Of a DNA stretch of 64,000 bases, positions 43,546 through 52,635 are shown in pieces. Location of the stretch: positions 20,286 through 84,285 of the forward strand of contig UQOC01000002.1 of NCBI GenBank assembly GCA_900542565.1. The letters run 5' to 3'. The position numbers and the translations under genes are program-made. This stretch comes from an uncultured Eubacteriales bacterium (GTDB lineage Bacteria > Bacillota > Clostridia > Peptostreptococcales > Anaerovoracaceae). Position 1 is the first letter of the stretch; each line of letters begins with the position of its first letter. The notes under the pieces are model-generated. The model searched no databases. It was not told the DNA's origin and saw only the letters and a program-made list of their open reading frames with translations.

Positions 43546-43573
43546 ATTATATCTGAAACTTTTTGCCTGTCAA
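43546..43573 (-). promoter_or_regulatory. Sigma-A promoter of the XRE-cupin/pot operon
   Basis: On the minus strand TTGACA, a 16-base spacer and TATAAT, both boxes consensus-perfect, place the start near 43539. The leader to the regulator ATG is about 90 bases. Confidence 0.8.
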
Positions 43574-43627
43574 GGGGTTTTACGGGGAAAATTAAGCATT
43601 TTCTGTCCTTTTTTGTATACTTTTTCC

Positions 43628-43656
43628 TTGCGGCCCATATTAGTCGATGATATAAT
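43628..43656 (+). promoter_or_regulatory. Promoter placing the AEC transporter start codon at +1
   Basis: TTGCGG, a 17-base spacer ending in TGA, and TATAAT at 43651-43656 form an extended -10 promoter. The expected start at about 43663 is the A of the ATG. Confidence 0.65.
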
Positions 43657-43662
43657 GGCATT

Positions 43663-44613
43663 ATGGTTACAATTTTATCTAAGATCGCATCAATTTTCTT
43701 AATAATGGGCGTGGGGTTCTTCCTGAACAGGTCGGACATCCTGCCGTCGTCTTCCAACAAATATTTTGTAGACCTGCTGATGTTTGTTACAACCCCATGC
43801 ATGATATTATCATCGGTAACAGCCAACGAATTCAACGATGATATGAAATCCGCCACTGTGGAAGTTCTCCTCTGCGGTATCGGATTTTTTGTTGTTCTCT
43901 TTCTAGTCGGCTATATACTCCTTAAAAAGATCATGAGAGTAAAGCCGTCCGAGGACCTGGGTGTTTACATCCTTTCCTTTTCTACTGTGAACAACGGGTT
44001 CATGGGTTTTCCCATAACCAACGCTGTATTTGGAGGAAACATATTATATCTGATGGTGATACATAATATCTGCCTCACCGTATATATGTACTCGGCAGGT
44101 CCTTTTATCCTCAACATGAATGCGGGCTCAAGCAAGTTCAGCTTTAAAAAACTTATCAAGACATTCTGCAATCCGTCTACGATATTTTCACTTGTGGCGG
44201 TAGCAATGCTCGTACTGGGTCTAAAACTCCCGAACATGATAAACGAAACTGTATCGCTGATAGGCGATATAACCGTTCCGCTTTCCATGATGGTAGTAGG
44301 TATGCAGCTTGGCGACAGCAACATCGGACGCATAGCCCGAAACAAAGATCTGCTGATACTTTCTCTTGCGAAGATGTTTGCCGTGCCTGTGATAATCTTT
44401 TTCATAATGGACATGCTCCCGGTGGAAAATACGGTAAAGACTGCCATTATTTTCGCTTCCGCATTTCCGACTGCTGTGGTGACATCGGCCATAGCCATGA
44501 TGGAAAAGAAAAACTCACTGTTATCAGCTGAGATCATCGCTCTGACGACTTTGATCTCCCTTGCGTGCATACCGGTATGCGCCGTTTTCCTTCACTCTTA
44601 TTACGGGTTATAA
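43663..44613 (+). CDS. AEC (auxin efflux carrier) family transporter
   Basis: This 316-residue membrane protein has about ten hydrophobic segments. The first half contains the conserved FSTVNNGFMGFPITNAVFG (residues about 107-124), and the second half VPLSMMVVGMQLG and ASAFPTAVVTSAIAM. This is the bacterial AEC permease type, whose members export malate, lactate or other acids. No ribosome-binding site is seen; the promoter -10 ends 6 bases before the ATG. It sits between the polyamine operon and the hydrogenase operon without clear link to either. Confidence 0.88.
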   Translation: MVTILSKIASIFLIMGVGFFLNRSDILPSSSNKYFVDLLMFVTTPCMILSSVTANEFNDDMKSATVEVLLCGIGFFVVLFLVGYILLKKIMRVKPSEDLGVYILSFSTVNNGFMGFPITNAVFGGNILYLMVIHNICLTVYMYSAGPFILNMNAGSSKFSFKKLIKTFCNPSTIFSLVAVAMLVLGLKLPNMINETVSLIGDITVPLSMMVVGMQLGDSNIGRIARNKDLLILSLAKMFAVPVIIFFIMDMLPVENTVKTAIIFASAFPTAVVTSAIAMMEKKNSLLSAEIIALTTLISLACIPVCAVFLHSYYGL

Positions 44614-44669
44614 AGCAGGTTCAGACTTCGTCAAAATTCTCATTTGTTAATATTTCCTCAAAAGGTATA

Positions 44670-44698
44670 TTGCATTTTCTCTTTCCTGCTTATATAAT
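44670..44698 (+). promoter_or_regulatory. Promoter of the hydCBA operon
   Basis: TTGCAT, a 17-base spacer and perfect TATAAT place the start near 44705, 42 bases before the hydC start. Confidence 0.75.
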
Positions 44699-44746
44699 AA
44701 ATTATCAAGGCTAAATCTAAGAACTTTACAGCAGGAGGTATCAAAT

Positions 44747-45220
44747 TTGGAGCAGAAATACTATGATACGGCGGATCAGGTGATCGCTCTCCATGGAGCC
44801 GAGCCATCGTCTCTGATCCCTATCATACAGGACATCCAGAGCGAGCTTCGGTATCTGCCGGGCGAGCTCTTGTCTTATGTAGCAGAAAAAATAGGTGTAA
44901 CTGAAGCTAAAGCTTACAGTGTCGCCACCTTTTACGAGAATTTTTCCTTTGAGCCCAAGGGAAAATATGTCATCAAGGTATGCGACGGCACAGCATGTCA
45001 TGTGAGAAAGTCTATCCCTATCCTTGAGAAGCTTTACAGCGTTCTGGGATTGTCCGAGGACAAAGCTACCACAGATGATATGCTCTTTACTGTGGAAACC
45101 GTATCTTGCCTTGGGGCCTGCGGACTTGCGCCGGTTTTAACGGTAAATGACAAGGTTTATCCGGCAATGACGCCGGAATCAGCGGAGGAGCTCATTGAGG
45201 AGCTGAGAGGAGCAGAGTAA
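44747..45220 (+). CDS. hydC: NAD-linked hydrogenase subunit HydC (NuoE-like [2Fe-2S] protein)
   Basis: This 157-residue NuoE-type subunit has four Cys for a thioredoxin-fold [2Fe-2S] cluster: KVCDGTACHVR and VSCLGACGLAPV. It starts at TTG 44747, 8 bases after AGGAGG. Its stop abuts the start of HydB. In trimeric HydABC enzymes it completes the electron path between NADH-flavin and hydrogenase subunits. Confidence 0.93.
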   Translation: MEQKYYDTADQVIALHGAEPSSLIPIIQDIQSELRYLPGELLSYVAEKIGVTEAKAYSVATFYENFSFEPKGKYVIKVCDGTACHVRKSIPILEKLYSVLGLSEDKATTDDMLFTVETVSCLGACGLAPVLTVNDKVYPAMTPESAEELIEELRGAE

Positions 45221-47209
45221 ATGCAGAGGATTAACAGCATAGAAACATTAAATCAGGTATCTAAGATAGCCAAAACAAAGATAGACGCATGCAAGTGCCG
45301 TATCCTTATCTGTGCGGGAACAGGCTGTCTGGCCGGAGGTTCCGGAGAGATCTACGAAAGGATGTGCCAGCTTGCCAAGGATGATCCTGATGTACAGATA
45401 GACTTTAAACCTGAGATCGCATGCGCTGAACTGCCGGGACATGGCCTGGAAGCTGAGGCCTCAGCCGCTGCCCATAAGATCGCAGACGCCATCAGGGAGG
45501 CTGCCGAAAACGGTATAGCACCTGAATCTCTTGATGACTTTACCATTAAAAAGAGCGGCTGCCACGGATTCTGTGAAATGGGTCCTCTGATGAGGATCGA
45601 GCCGCTTGGTATACTATATACAAAGATATCCGTCGATGACTGCAAAGCCATATATGAACGGACCGTCAAGAACGGCGACATAATAAGAGAACTTTTATAT
45701 AAACAGGATGGCATCGAATATGCCCGCCAGGAGGACATACCTTTCTACAAAAAACAGACCCGTGTCGTACTGGAACACTGCGGCCGCATAGATGCCGAGC
45801 ATATTGAGGAATATATCGCCACCGGCGGATATCAGGCCCTGGTAAAGGCCCTGTTTTCCATGACACCGGATCAGGTCATAGACGAAGTCAGCGAATCAAA
45901 CCTCAGAGGCCGCGGAGGCGGCGGATTCAAGACCGGATACAAATGGAGCCAGGTGGCCCGCCAGCCTGAAAAACAGCGTTATGTAGTATGTAACGGCGAT
46001 GAAGGCGACCCGGGAGCTTTCATGGACAGGAGCATAATGGAGGGCGACCCTCACCGTGTCCTTGAGGGCATGATGATAGCCGCCTATGCCACAGGTTCTC
46101 AGGAAGGTTACATATATGTGAGAGCCGAATATCCTCTTGCCATCAGCAGGCTCAAAAATGCCATAGCACAGGCTGAGGAAGCCGGCCTGCTGGGCGATAA
46201 CATATTAGGCTCAGGCTTTTCGTTTAAAATACATATCAACCGCGGAGCAGGCGCATTTGTCTGCGGTGAAGGAAGCGCCCTTACGGCTTCCATCGAAGGA
46301 AACCGCGGAATGCCGAGAGTAAAACCTCCTCGTACGGTCGAGCACGGTCTCTTTGACAAGCCTACTGTTCTTAATAATGTTGAGACTTATGCCAATGTTC
46401 CGGGGATAATAAACCGCGGAGCTGCCTGGTTCAAATCCATAGGTCCGGAAAACAGCCCAGGCACCAAGGCTTTTGCCCTTACCGGAAGCGTCAAGAACAC
46501 CGGCCTCATCGAAGTTCCTATGGGTACCACCTTGCGAGAGGTCATCTTTGACATAGGCGGCGGCATCAAAAACGACGGCAAGTTCAAGGCCGTCCAGATA
46601 GGCGGTCCGTCAGGCGGATGCCTTATCACGCCTCAGCTCGACATAAGCCTGGACTTCGATTCCCTTAAGAAAATGGGCGCCATGATCGGTTCCGGCGGTC
46701 TGGTGGTCATGGACGACTCCACCTGCATGGTAGAAGTCGCCAGGTTCTTTATGAATTTCACACAGAAAGAAAGCTGCGGAAAATGCGTACCTTGCCGGGA
46801 AGGCACAATGCGCATGCTGGAGATCCTCGAAAGGATAGTTGCAGGCAACGGTGCCGAAAAAGATCTGGATCTTCTGGAAGAACTGGCGGTCACCATCACC
46901 GAAACAGCCCTGTGCGGTCTCGGAAAGAGTGCAGCCTTGCCTGTCATGAGCACACTGAAGCTCTTCAGAGAAGAATATCTGGAACATGTTGTGGACAAGC
47001 ACTGCGCATCCCATACATGTACGGCCATGAGGCGCTTCGTTATCAGCCCTGAAAGATGCAAAGGCTGTTCCAAATGCGCCAAGAACTGCCCTGCTGATGC
47101 AATTTCAGGCAAGATCAAAGAACCTTATGTCATCGACAACACCAGATGTATCAAGTGCGGAGCATGCGAGAGTTCCTGTGCTTTCGGCGCTATACATGTT
47201 GAATGGTAG
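45221..47209 (+). CDS. hydB: NAD-linked hydrogenase subunit HydB (NuoF-like, FMN/NAD and Fe-S)
   Basis: This 662-residue flavoprotein has an N-terminal [2Fe-2S] thioredoxin-like domain (residues about 25-125, CAGTGCLAGG, SGCHGFCEMGP). A NuoF NADH/FMN domain follows (GRGGGGFKTGYKW near 230, NGDEGDPGAFMDR near 260, GAGAFVCGEGSAL near 345). The [4Fe-4S] motif SCGKCVPCREGTMRMLE lies near residue 520. Two C-terminal ferredoxin motifs (CKGCSKCAKNCPADAI, CIKCGACESSCAFGAI) complete it. This architecture is the HydB of electron-bifurcating HydABC and related NADH-dependent hydrogenases. RBS GAGGAGC lies before the ATG. Confidence 0.94.
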   Translation: MQRINSIETLNQVSKIAKTKIDACKCRILICAGTGCLAGGSGEIYERMCQLAKDDPDVQIDFKPEIACAELPGHGLEAEASAAAHKIADAIREAAENGIAPESLDDFTIKKSGCHGFCEMGPLMRIEPLGILYTKISVDDCKAIYERTVKNGDIIRELLYKQDGIEYARQEDIPFYKKQTRVVLEHCGRIDAEHIEEYIATGGYQALVKALFSMTPDQVIDEVSESNLRGRGGGGFKTGYKWSQVARQPEKQRYVVCNGDEGDPGAFMDRSIMEGDPHRVLEGMMIAAYATGSQEGYIYVRAEYPLAISRLKNAIAQAEEAGLLGDNILGSGFSFKIHINRGAGAFVCGEGSALTASIEGNRGMPRVKPPRTVEHGLFDKPTVLNNVETYANVPGIINRGAAWFKSIGPENSPGTKAFALTGSVKNTGLIEVPMGTTLREVIFDIGGGIKNDGKFKAVQIGGPSGGCLITPQLDISLDFDSLKKMGAMIGSGGLVVMDDSTCMVEVARFFMNFTQKESCGKCVPCREGTMRMLEILERIVAGNGAEKDLDLLEELAVTITETALCGLGKSAALPVMSTLKLFREEYLEHVVDKHCASHTCTAMRRFVISPERCKGCSKCAKNCPADAISGKIKEPYVIDNTRCIKCGACESSCAFGAIHVEW

Positions 47210-47224
47210 GAGGAGAACACTGAA

Positions 47225-48910
47225 ATGAAATACATGACCATAAACAACAGGAGAGTCCCTTTTGAAAATGAAAAGAATGTGCTGACCGTCATAAGAAATG
47301 CCGGTATCGAGCTTCCTACCTTCTGCTATCATTCTGAGCTTTCCACCTACGGAGCGTGCAGGATGTGCATAGTTGAAGACGATAGAGGCAAGATTTTCGC
47401 TTCGTGCTCGGAAGAACCAAAAGACGGCATGGTGATCTACACCAACACCCCTAAGCTCCAGCACCACAGAAAGATGATACTGGAACTGCTGCTGGCTTCC
47501 CACTGCACCGACTGTACCACATGCAGGACCAACGGTGCCTGCATCCTGCTTAAACTTGCAAACCAGCTGGGAGTCAACTATGTGAGGTTCCAGAACAACA
47601 AATCTGTGCTGCCGCTGGACGACAGTTCTCCTTGCATAGTCTACGACCCTAATAAATGTATCCTCTGCGGAGACTGCGTAAGGACATGCGCGGAAATACA
47701 GGGCCTGGGCATAATAGACTTTGTCAACAGAGGAAGCAAGATGCGCGTCAGCACAGCCTTCGGCCGTCCTCTTTCGGAGACCGCCTGCGTGGGCTGCGGT
47801 CAGTGCCGTGTGGTATGCCCTACAGGCGCTATCACGGTAAATCAGAATATCCATCCTGTATGGGAAGCTCTGGCAGACAGGAACACAAAGGTCGTAGTAC
47901 AGATCGCACCTGCTGTAAGGGTCGCCATAGGCGATAAGTTCGGCCTGCCGAAAGGCGAAAATGCCCTCGGAAAGCTGGTGGCCGCCTTAAAGCTTATGGG
48001 GTTCGATCAGGTTTACGATACCAACTTCGGCGCTGACCTGACGGTCGTTGAAGAAGCCGCCGAGCTGGTGGAAAAGATAAAGGAGGGTGATCTGCCTCTG
48101 TTCACATCCTGCTGCCCTGCATGGGTAAAATTCTGCGAAGAAAAATACCCTGACCTGAAAAAACATATATCCAGCTGCCGTTCACCTCAGCAGATGTTCG
48201 GAGCTGTGCTCAAAGAAGAATCCCGCATGGACACTTCTTCCGACAAGAAAAAGACCGTTGTCGTATCTATCATGCCATGTACAGCTAAAAAGGCCGAGAT
48301 CCTCAGACCTGAACACTACACGTATGGCGAGCAGAATGTTGATTATGTGCTCACCACCACTGAGATCACAAGGATGATAAAAGAAGCCGGCATTGACCTT
48401 GCCCAGATAAAACCGGATGCCATGGATATGCCGTTCGGCTTGTCCTCTGGCGGCGGCGCCATATTCGGCGTTACCGGCGGTGTAACGGAAGCTGTCCTCA
48501 GACAGCTGGTAGACAGTTATAATCCTGATGATCTTGAAATGATAAAGCTCACAGGCATCAGAGGTAACGACGGCATCAAGGAAGCCACAGTCACCCTCCA
48601 CGGCCGCGAGGTACATATCGGAGTTGTCAACGGCCTCAAAAACGCCGCTATCGTAATGGATGGCATCAGGAGCGGTGAGATGAAGTTTGATTTTGTCGAA
48701 GTCATGGCCTGCCGAAGCGGCTGTATCGCCGGCGGAGGACAGCCTGTACCCGTATTCCCTAAGATAAAGGATGCCCGTGCCGAAGGTCTGTATGACATCG
48801 ATGACGAAAAGCAGATCAAGATTTCCAGTGACAACCCGTTCGTTCTCTCGTTATACGATGGGCTCCTCAAAGGCAAGGAACACAAGCTGCTCCACAATCA
48901 TGTGGAATAG
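47225..48910 (+). CDS. hydA: [FeFe] hydrogenase catalytic subunit HydA (group A)
   Basis: This 561-residue catalytic subunit has an N-terminal [2Fe-2S] domain (Cys34, 45, 48, 61) and a His-ligated [4Fe-4S] (His93, Cys97, 100, 106). Two ferredoxin clusters follow (CILCGDCVRTC, CVGCGQCRVVC). The H-cluster domain has all three signatures: TSCCPAW (294-300), MPCTAKKAE (350-358) and EVMACRSGC (492-500). Every H-cluster ligand is present, so it should be active. The gene forms an operon with hydC and hydB. Maturases HydE/F/G are not in the window. RBS AGGAGG is before the ATG. Confidence 0.95.
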   Translation: MKYMTINNRRVPFENEKNVLTVIRNAGIELPTFCYHSELSTYGACRMCIVEDDRGKIFASCSEEPKDGMVIYTNTPKLQHHRKMILELLLASHCTDCTTCRTNGACILLKLANQLGVNYVRFQNNKSVLPLDDSSPCIVYDPNKCILCGDCVRTCAEIQGLGIIDFVNRGSKMRVSTAFGRPLSETACVGCGQCRVVCPTGAITVNQNIHPVWEALADRNTKVVVQIAPAVRVAIGDKFGLPKGENALGKLVAALKLMGFDQVYDTNFGADLTVVEEAAELVEKIKEGDLPLFTSCCPAWVKFCEEKYPDLKKHISSCRSPQQMFGAVLKEESRMDTSSDKKKTVVVSIMPCTAKKAEILRPEHYTYGEQNVDYVLTTTEITRMIKEAGIDLAQIKPDAMDMPFGLSSGGGAIFGVTGGVTEAVLRQLVDSYNPDDLEMIKLTGIRGNDGIKEATVTLHGREVHIGVVNGLKNAAIVMDGIRSGEMKFDFVEVMACRSGCIAGGGQPVPVFPKIKDARAEGLYDIDDEKQIKISSDNPFVLSLYDGLLKGKEHKLLHNHVE

Positions 48911-48930
48911 ACTCATATACTGCGCACACA

Positions 48931-48961
48931 TCAGCCGTAAGGACAGGATCCTTACGGCTGA
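48931..48961 (+). terminator. Hairpin after hydA
   Basis: CAGCCGTAAGGA pairs with TCCTTACGGCTG over a 5-base loop, 20 bases past the hydA stop. The T run is lacking, so it may only stabilise the 3' end. Confidence 0.55.
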
Positions 48962-49400
48962 ATCAGTTTCATGCATACTTCTTCTTGTGTCCGACAACTT
49001 TTGGGATACAATACAAAGGCTTTCAGTTATGGTCGCAGTTCTGCCATCATATTAGCCTAAATGAAAAATCAGACAATGAAGAAACAAAACAGATTTCCAA
49101 TTCTTTGATAACTGCACTATACCGGTGAACTTTCCTGAAAGGCTGAGTCTTATGTTTTTAATTTAAATCATTTCTTCAATTAGACTCACTTCTGTTTTTA
49201 GACAAAAATATGCCCGATGATTTCATGCGGGCATATTTACCTAAATTAGCTTACAATTCCTATACATTGAGAAATATACAAGGCTCGGTAGTTTTTATGT
49301 TTATTGCGCTTCTTCAACGGATCACATCTTTTTTATAAAGCAATCTGTCACGCTAATGCCAATGTTCTGACAATACGACAGCTTCTTTTCTATTTCACTG
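48962..49400. other. Gene-free region with one minus-strand terminator
   Basis: Nothing coding is convincing in this 440-base region, which is more AT-rich than the flanking hydA. The only clear element is a stem ATATGCCCG/CGGGCATAT at about 49206-49238, followed on the minus strand by TTTTT. It likely terminates the GH25 protein gene at 49401. Confidence 0.6.
49206..49238 (-). terminator. Terminator of the GH25 surface-protein gene
   Basis: On the minus strand an 11-bp stem AAATATGCCCG/CGGGCATATTT with a U run lies about 160 bases past the stop codon at 49401. Confidence 0.7.
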
Positions 49401-51530
49401 CTAATTCATTATGCGATTTACAGTATTATCCGATATGATTAAGCTTCCTCCTATGACAGCTGCTTTTTCTGCCGAAACAAGGTCTACATATTTTTCAGCA
49501 TTATTTGTATTAGTGTCGTTCACAAGCAATATAGGCGCATCCAATGAAGTTGCCAATGGTCCCCCTGACAATCCGTCAGGAAAATCCACACTGCATACCA
49601 GTACTACAGTCTCCACTTTCTGGGGGAAAAATTCTTTCGCCACTTCAACCGATGTCTCATATCTATTATCACCATATATTCGTTTTACATCTTTTCCCAT
49701 TTTTTCCAGTTCATTACCCACATTATTGCTTACAACGCTCGGTCCCCCTATCAAATAAAATCTACTTGTAGAAAGCTGCTTAAGATATCCGATCTGATTT
49801 TCGTTCAATTCATCGTCCACAAGAAGTATAGGTTTTTTAGAACTCGATACCGCCAGTGCATCTGCAAAATCCAATCCTTGACAAATTAACAGTTCTTCGC
49901 CATCGCTACCGGCTTCTTTAAGTATCTCCAAATTAGTGTCAAACCGTGTCTTTCCACCAAGTCTTTTTATATTTATAGTTCCAAGGTTTTCTTCAAACTT
50001 TTTTGAGATTGCTCCTTCACCACCTAAAATATACACGCACCCGTCCGCATTAAGGTTTTGTGCTATATATTCTTTCACAGGCTGTTCGTTATATTGATTT
50101 ACCAACAATATCGGGGCACTCTTCATCATCGCCAGATAGCTTCCAGAAAGTGCGTCAGCAAAATTTTCTCCAGAGGCAACAATAATATTATCAAAGCTTT
50201 CTGTGCACAATGTGATTTTTAGTGCTTCTGCAGACTGGATTGAAGTATCATATCGATTATTGCCATTTACTCTTATTTTCATAGCCCCATCAAACAACGG
50301 ACCTGATCCTGTCTGCCTCTCTATTTTAAAAGTTTTAACGACAGTTCCCCCGTATGCCCTTGTGCCTACAATAGTGACAGAAGCTGTTCCAGCATATATA
50401 TTATTAGAATAAGTTACACTGAAATCTTTCCCCTGTTCAAGACCTGCAATGGTAACTTTAGGGGTCTTTTCTTTACCATTGAAAAGCGTCATATCATATT
50501 CCAACTGTACCTCCAATGTCTCTATTGGTATCTTTCCACGCAAGATTTCAAACGCAGCAGTCTGGTAGTCAGCATACTGGCCCGTACCTTTAACACAGAC
50601 ATAGGCGGTGCCCACTTCTCTGTTGTTTATGTATCCCAGTTCATAATCTACTCCCTCTGTCAGCTCAGCCCCATTATATGTTACCGTGACCTCGGGCTCG
50701 TAATTGGCTTCACCGTCATACACTGCTTCAGCAACGGTTATCTGGCAATTTGCAATGGATCTTGCCTGAGTCGCCGCCGGCTTTTCTTCCAGATACATGA
50801 AATTCATGTCGGTCCGCCCGCTTATCCCATCCACAGAACCATCCGATGAATACTGCCACATTATATAGTCGCTGGCATATTGGCAGCGGTAATTATACTG
50901 GGCAGCCCACATATTATAAAGACCGCTGAGCTGAGCGCCGTCAATGGAATTGTTCAGGAAATTCAGATTTGAATATACTCCCGTTTCATATCCGGCCGCT
51001 TCTATGACGCTGCAAAAGGCCTTGGCGTTGGCTGTTCTGGTGGCCTTTGACAGGTTGTTTATCCTGCCGGAAGGATCACTGGACATCTCATAATCCATAT
51101 AGATAGGAAGCTGCAGGTCATACCCTTCTATGTAATCCAGCACCCAGTTTGCTTCTTCACGCGCCTCTGCCGTTGTTACAGCCTGTGAAAAGTAATATAC
51201 ACCGACCATTATCCCGGCATCCTGAGCAGCTTTGATATTCTGATAAAAATTGTCGTCAAAATACAGGTCCCCGCTCACAAAAAAGCGCCCGCCTGCGCGG
51301 ATTATGGCAAAGTCGATTCCGTCAGCTTTTACCTTGTCCCAGTTGATCGTTCCCTGCCATTGGGATACATCGATACCGTTGACGACTATCCTGTCGCTGA
51401 ACCTGTCGTTATGCTGATATGTCTGCCCCGTATAAGGTGAAGTGCTTGAAAAAGCAAAGGCGAAAGAAGATTGGGTCACAAGGGTGAACATCAATATAAG
51501 TGTTAAGATAAATGCGATCTTTTTTTTCAT
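49401..51530 (-). CDS. Secreted GH25 lysozyme with Ig-like repeats and CWB2 cell-wall anchor
   Basis: This 709-residue secreted protein has a signal peptide (hydrophobic IAFILTLILMFTLVTQ, AFA region). The GH25 muramidase domain (residues about 48-250) contains NGIDVSQWQGTINWDKVK, IDFAIIRAG and YMDYEM acidic residues. Two tandem beta-sandwich repeats follow (about 258-410, PEVTVTYNGAELTEGVDY and PKVTIAGLEQGKDFSVTY). Three CWB2 repeats (about 425-709, NRYDTSIQSAEAL, TRFDTNLEIL, NRYETSVEVA) bind anionic cell-wall polymers. It should cut peptidoglycan while anchored to the wall. AGGAG at 7 bases supports ATG 51530. The CWB2 part is more AT-rich than the GH25 part, consistent with domain shuffling. 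Confidence 0.9.
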   Translation of the reverse strand: MKKKIAFILTLILMFTLVTQSSFAFAFSSTSPYTGQTYQHNDRFSDRIVVNGIDVSQWQGTINWDKVKADGIDFAIIRAGGRFFVSGDLYFDDNFYQNIKAAQDAGIMVGVYYFSQAVTTAEAREEANWVLDYIEGYDLQLPIYMDYEMSSDPSGRINNLSKATRTANAKAFCSVIEAAGYETGVYSNLNFLNNSIDGAQLSGLYNMWAAQYNYRCQYASDYIMWQYSSDGSVDGISGRTDMNFMYLEEKPAATQARSIANCQITVAEAVYDGEANYEPEVTVTYNGAELTEGVDYELGYINNREVGTAYVCVKGTGQYADYQTAAFEILRGKIPIETLEVQLEYDMTLFNGKEKTPKVTIAGLEQGKDFSVTYSNNIYAGTASVTIVGTRAYGGTVVKTFKIERQTGSGPLFDGAMKIRVNGNNRYDTSIQSAEALKITLCTESFDNIIVASGENFADALSGSYLAMMKSAPILLVNQYNEQPVKEYIAQNLNADGCVYILGGEGAISKKFEENLGTINIKRLGGKTRFDTNLEILKEAGSDGEELLICQGLDFADALAVSSSKKPILLVDDELNENQIGYLKQLSTSRFYLIGGPSVVSNNVGNELEKMGKDVKRIYGDNRYETSVEVAKEFFPQKVETVVLVCSVDFPDGLSGGPLATSLDAPILLVNDTNTNNAEKYVDLVSAEKAAVIGGSLIISDNTVNRIMN

Positions 51531-51609
51531 GGTCAAACTCCTGCAAAAAATAGTCTAACTGTTTTAGCTGTTTTTTTCAACTGTATTTTTCTCCCAAAAA
51601 ACAGTTTTT

Positions 51610-52563
51610 TCAGATCAGGATTATCGCCCGCACCGGACATGCAGGAGCACAATAACCGCATGTGAGGCACCTGCTGCTATCTATGGCCGCAAGTCCCCTT
51701 TCATTGTAAAAGATCGCCTGGGACTGGCATACTCTCATACAGTTTCCGCACCCTTCACAGCTATCTTCTTCTATCCACATTTTCTTTTGCGAAATGTCCG
51801 GAACATAGCCTGCCGGCATTTTTCCTTCCAGAAAGGCGACCGCCTCGTCCACCTCTTTTGTTCCGGAAAACCCGATCATCACAGAATCTATATCCTTTAC
51901 GCCAAGTACATATCCCAGAGCTTTCTGATATTGGGCAGTCAAGTTGCCGCCGCCGAAAGCTTTCATGGAAAACACGCCTTTTCCGCTGCGGTGGCAGGCG
52001 GAGATGGCCCTTTCCATCTCCGCCGCTGTTGCCGGGCCGTCTCCCTTTCTGATTCCCAGACCTGCATAATTTATGAGTGTAAAGACCACATCACATTGGC
52101 TTTCCTGTGCCATAAGGGCTGTAACATCGCAGTCATGGGTAGAGATCCCTACAGCCTTTACGATACCTTTTTCCCTGGCGTCGCAAAGGCAGTCCCATGC
52201 TCCCTGCCTCTGCTCAAACTGTCCTGCCCTCACTTCGTGGAGCAGAAAAATTTCAATGACATCTCTGTCCAGACTCCTGCGGGCTTCCTCAATGGCTGCC
52301 GCCATGCCCTCATGATCAGGAGCAAGAGATTTGGAACATATGACCACATCGTCATTTCTTCCGGCAAGGGCCGTCCTGATATACGGATAAGCCCGGTAAT
52401 ACTGGGCAGTATCTATGAAATTGATGCCCGCATCCAAAGCATGACGGACCACCGCAGCCCCTTCTTCAACGGCCATATTCCGCTGATTCGGTCCCATGGG
52501 CAGCACGCCTGCGCCCAGACGGCTTACGCTGATTCCTGTATTTCCAAGTAATATGTTTTTCAT
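51610..52563 (-). CDS. Aldo/keto reductase with C-terminal 2[4Fe-4S] ferredoxin domain
   Basis: This 317-residue protein has the aldo/keto reductase TIM barrel (residues about 1-255: GAGVLPMGPNQ, NFIDTAQYY with the catalytic Tyr). It is followed by a ferredoxin domain with CEGCGNCMRVCQSQAI and CLTCGYCAPACPVRAI. This YccK/YajO-like fusion links NADPH-dependent reductase chemistry to ferredoxin or another Fe-S partner. The substrate is not known. RBS AAAGGG lies before the ATG. It is divergent from the small (p)ppGpp synthetase gene. Confidence 0.9.
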   Translation of the reverse strand: MKNILLGNTGISVSRLGAGVLPMGPNQRNMAVEEGAAVVRHALDAGINFIDTAQYYRAYPYIRTALAGRNDDVVICSKSLAPDHEGMAAAIEEARRSLDRDVIEIFLLHEVRAGQFEQRQGAWDCLCDAREKGIVKAVGISTHDCDVTALMAQESQCDVVFTLINYAGLGIRKGDGPATAAEMERAISACHRSGKGVFSMKAFGGGNLTAQYQKALGYVLGVKDIDSVMIGFSGTKEVDEAVAFLEGKMPAGYVPDISQKKMWIEEDSCEGCGNCMRVCQSQAIFYNERGLAAIDSSRCLTCGYCAPACPVRAIILI

Positions 52564-52635
52564 GTGAAACCCTTTCTTTTTAAATTATAATCGAGTATAA
52601 TTATGATGTAAACAAAATATTGGGGGTATATTTCA

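Noticed and set aside
43431-43856. Minus-strand open frame of 141 codons covering the divergent promoters
   Set aside because: It overlaps the N terminus of the AEC transporter and the XRE-cupin regulator start, has no ribosome-binding site, and would cover two good promoters.
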